Shown here: one piece after another, positions 4,380 to 5,792 of the stretch
How the letters are laid out: each line of letters begins with the position of its first letter
How positions within the stretch are numbered: the stretch's first letter is position 1
Assembly: GCA_022560365.1 (NCBI GenBank)
Contig: JADFTG010000095.1
Location: 1-5,792 of the forward strand
Direction: 5' to 3'
Source of the DNA: Chloroflexota bacterium
Lineage (GTDB): Bacteria; Chloroflexota; Dehalococcoidia; SM23-28-2; RBG-16-64-32
Length of the DNA stretch: 5,792 nt
The notes under the pieces: model-generated
What the model was told of the DNA's origin: nothing
What the model saw: only the letters and a program-made list of their open reading frames with translations
Database searches by the model: none
Made by a program: the position numbers and the translations under genes

Positions 4380-5792
4380 ATGAGCACCGAACAGATGAAG
4401 GACATGGCCAAGGCGTACGACCCGAAGGAGGTCGAGGCGCCGCTGTATCAGATGTGGATGGACAAGGGCTACTTCAAGCCCCGCATCGATCCCGACAAGA
4501 CGCCGTTCTGCATCATCATGCCGCCGCCGAACGTCACCGGCGCACTGCACCTGGGCCAGGCGCTGACGGCGACGATGGAAGACCTGCTAATCCGCTGGCA
4601 CCGCATGATGGGCGATCCGGCGCTCTGGGTGCCGGGCGTCGACCACGCCGGCATCGCCACGCAGAACGTCGTCGAGCGGGAGATCGCCAAGGAGGGCGTC
4701 AGCCGGCACGACCTGGGCCGCGAGAAGTTCGTAGAGCGGGTCTGGCAGTGGGTCGGCAAGGTGCGCAGCCAAATCGGCGTGCAGCACATGCGCCTGGGCG
4801 TCTCCTGCGACTGGGACCGCGAAGTCTTCACGATGGACGAAGGGCCGCAGCTGGCCGTCCGCACAACGTTCAAGCACCTCTTCGACGACGGCCTGATCTA
4901 CCGCGGGGAGCGCATCACGAACTGGTGCCCACGCTGCACGACGGCGCTCTCCGACCTCGAAGTCGACCACCGCGAGACGCAGGGCGGCCTCTGGTACGTG
5001 AAGTACCCGCTGCTGGACGGCGACGGCAACCCGACCGACGAGTTCGTCCACGTAGCCACGACGCGCCCGGAGACTATCGTCGGCGACACGGCAGTCGCGG
5101 TGAACCCGGAGGACGACCGCTGGAAGGGCCTGATCGGCCGCACGGCACTTCTCCCCATCATCGAGCGCCCGATACCGATCGTCGGCGACGAGGCGGTCGA
5201 GCCGGAGTTCGGAACGGGCGCGGTCAAGGTGACGCCGGGACACGACCCACTGGACTTCGAGATCGGCGGCCGCCACGACCTGCCGGTGATCGTCGCCATG
5301 GACGACGAGGCGAAGATGAACGAGCAGGCCGGGCCCTACAACGGCATCGACCGCTTCGAAACGCGCAAGCTGATCCTCGCCGATCTGGAGAAGCTGGGCC
5401 TCCTCGAAAAGAAAGAGGACCACGTGTCGTCGGTCGGGCACTGCTCCCGCTGCGACACGATCGTCGAGCCGATCGTCAGCAAGCAGTGGTTCGTGAAGAC
5501 GGCGCCCCTGGCGAAGCCAGCGATCGAAGCCGTCAAGGACGGCCGCATCGAGATCATCCCCAAGCGCTTCGAGGGCGTGTACATGCACTGGATGGAGAAC
5601 ATCCGTGACTGGTGCATCAGCCGGCAGCTCTGGTGGGGGCATCGGATACCGATTTGGACACTTATACTCCCCTCCCCGGGTAATACTACGCCATCAGGGC
5701 ATGCGAGCTTCGCCGTATTGGATAAGCTCGAAACCGAGCATTACAGATCGCCATACCTGTACGCCCTGACGAAGGCAAGCACCTTAACTCCG
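4380..5792 (+). CDS. valS: Valyl-tRNA synthetase, N-terminal part (open at window end)
   Basis: 471 codons without a stop; the intact enzyme is usually near 900 residues. It is a cytoplasmic class I synthetase charging tRNA-Val. Seen in order: PPPNVTGALHLGQAL at 48-62, with HLGQ (57-60) at the HIGH site; GVDHAGIATQ at 86-95; the C183PRC186 zinc-type pair; the editing-domain motif ATTRPETIVGDTAVAVNP at 226-243; HCSRC at 354-358; and WCISRQLWWGHRIPIW at 411-426. From codon 427 (5658) the expected Y-C-x-x-C zinc segment is replaced by unrelated sequence, so residues 427-471 are doubtful. The KMSKS motif is outside. ATG 4380 has no clear Shine-Dalgarno; ATG 4404 (MAKAYDPKEV) is an alternative start. 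The long arginine-rich frame at 4214-5608 is a shadow of this gene. Confidence 0.93.
   Translation, partial: MSTEQMKDMAKAYDPKEVEAPLYQMWMDKGYFKPRIDPDKTPFCIIMPPPNVTGALHLGQALTATMEDLLIRWHRMMGDPALWVPGVDHAGIATQNVVEREIAKEGVSRHDLGREKFVERVWQWVGKVRSQIGVQHMRLGVSCDWDREVFTMDEGPQLAVRTTFKHLFDDGLIYRGERITNWCPRCTTALSDLEVDHRETQGGLWYVKYPLLDGDGNPTDEFVHVATTRPETIVGDTAVAVNPEDDRWKGLIGRTALLPIIERPIPIVGDEAVEPEFGTGAVKVTPGHDPLDFEIGGRHDLPVIVAMDDEAKMNEQAGPYNGIDRFETRKLILADLEKLGLLEKKEDHVSSVGHCSRCDTIVEPIVSKQWFVKTAPLAKPAIEAVKDGRIEIIPKRFEGVYMHWMENIRDWCISRQLWWGHRIPIWTLILPSPGNTTPSGHASFAVLDKLETEHYRSPYLYALTKASTLTP
5658..5792. other. Sequence of different character interrupting valS
   Basis: Up to 5657 the frame encodes conserved ValS ending in HRIPIW. 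The next 135 bases stay open in frame but show no ValS similarity, are about 54% GC by my count, and use codons rare in the upstream part (ACA, CTT, ATA, TTA, AAT). No other frame restores ValS, and I saw no inverted-repeat end, intein start block or intron boundary. It may be a chimeric contig end, an insertion or a divergent domain. Confidence 0.5.

Noticed and set aside
5658..5792. Intein inserted in ValS.
   Set aside because: The segment begins with Thr-Leu-Ile-Leu, lacks a Cys/Ser first residue and the usual first splicing block, and its end is outside the window.

Overview
The window is GC-rich, tightly packed bacterial chromosome. The glycine decarboxylase is split into two subunits (GcvPA and GcvPB), as in Chloroflexota, Firmicutes, Thermus/Deinococcus and many archaea. 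With the high GC and the protein style, a Chloroflexota-like organism is plausible, but the sequence alone does not prove it.

Layout. Positions 1-2949 (minus strand) hold a glycine cleavage operon transcribed gcvT > gcvH > gcvPA > gcvPB, with gcvPB cut by the window edge. The genes touch or overlap (gcvH/gcvPA by TGATG, gcvPA/gcvPB by ATGA). Together they encode the aminomethyltransferase (T), lipoyl carrier (H) and decarboxylase (P) of glycine cleavage. The L protein (lipoamide dehydrogenase) is not here. Positions 2950-2995 are a 46-bp divergent spacer. A plus-strand tRNA follows (2996-3069); its anticodon reads GGC (Ala) but its body looks like tRNA-Arg. Positions 3070-3281 hold two related elements, each carrying a degraded inverted copy of the middle of this tRNA followed by a nearly identical strong hairpin with a T run. 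Positions 3262-4128 (minus) encode a metallo-beta-lactamase-fold hydrolase of the lactonase-like type. Positions 4129-4379 are a divergent intergenic region with a weak promoter for the hydrolase, an inverted pair of heptamer (nGGAACA) arrays, a good promoter for valS, and a hairpin plus T run ending just before valS. Positions 4380-5792 (plus) are the N-terminal part of valyl-tRNA synthetase, open at the window end. Its recognisable sequence stops abruptly at 5657, followed by 135 bases of different composition with no ValS similarity.

Most interesting. The strongest unexplained signal is at 2996-3281. Two downstream segments are antisense to about 45 bases of the tRNA, and in copy B most differences are transitions that keep G-U pairing. 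The tRNA transcript could therefore form a long alternative hairpin with the first copy, or separate short RNAs could pair with the tRNA. Secondary signals are the tRNA's conflicting identity, the break inside valS, and the compact promoter/hairpin leader of valS.
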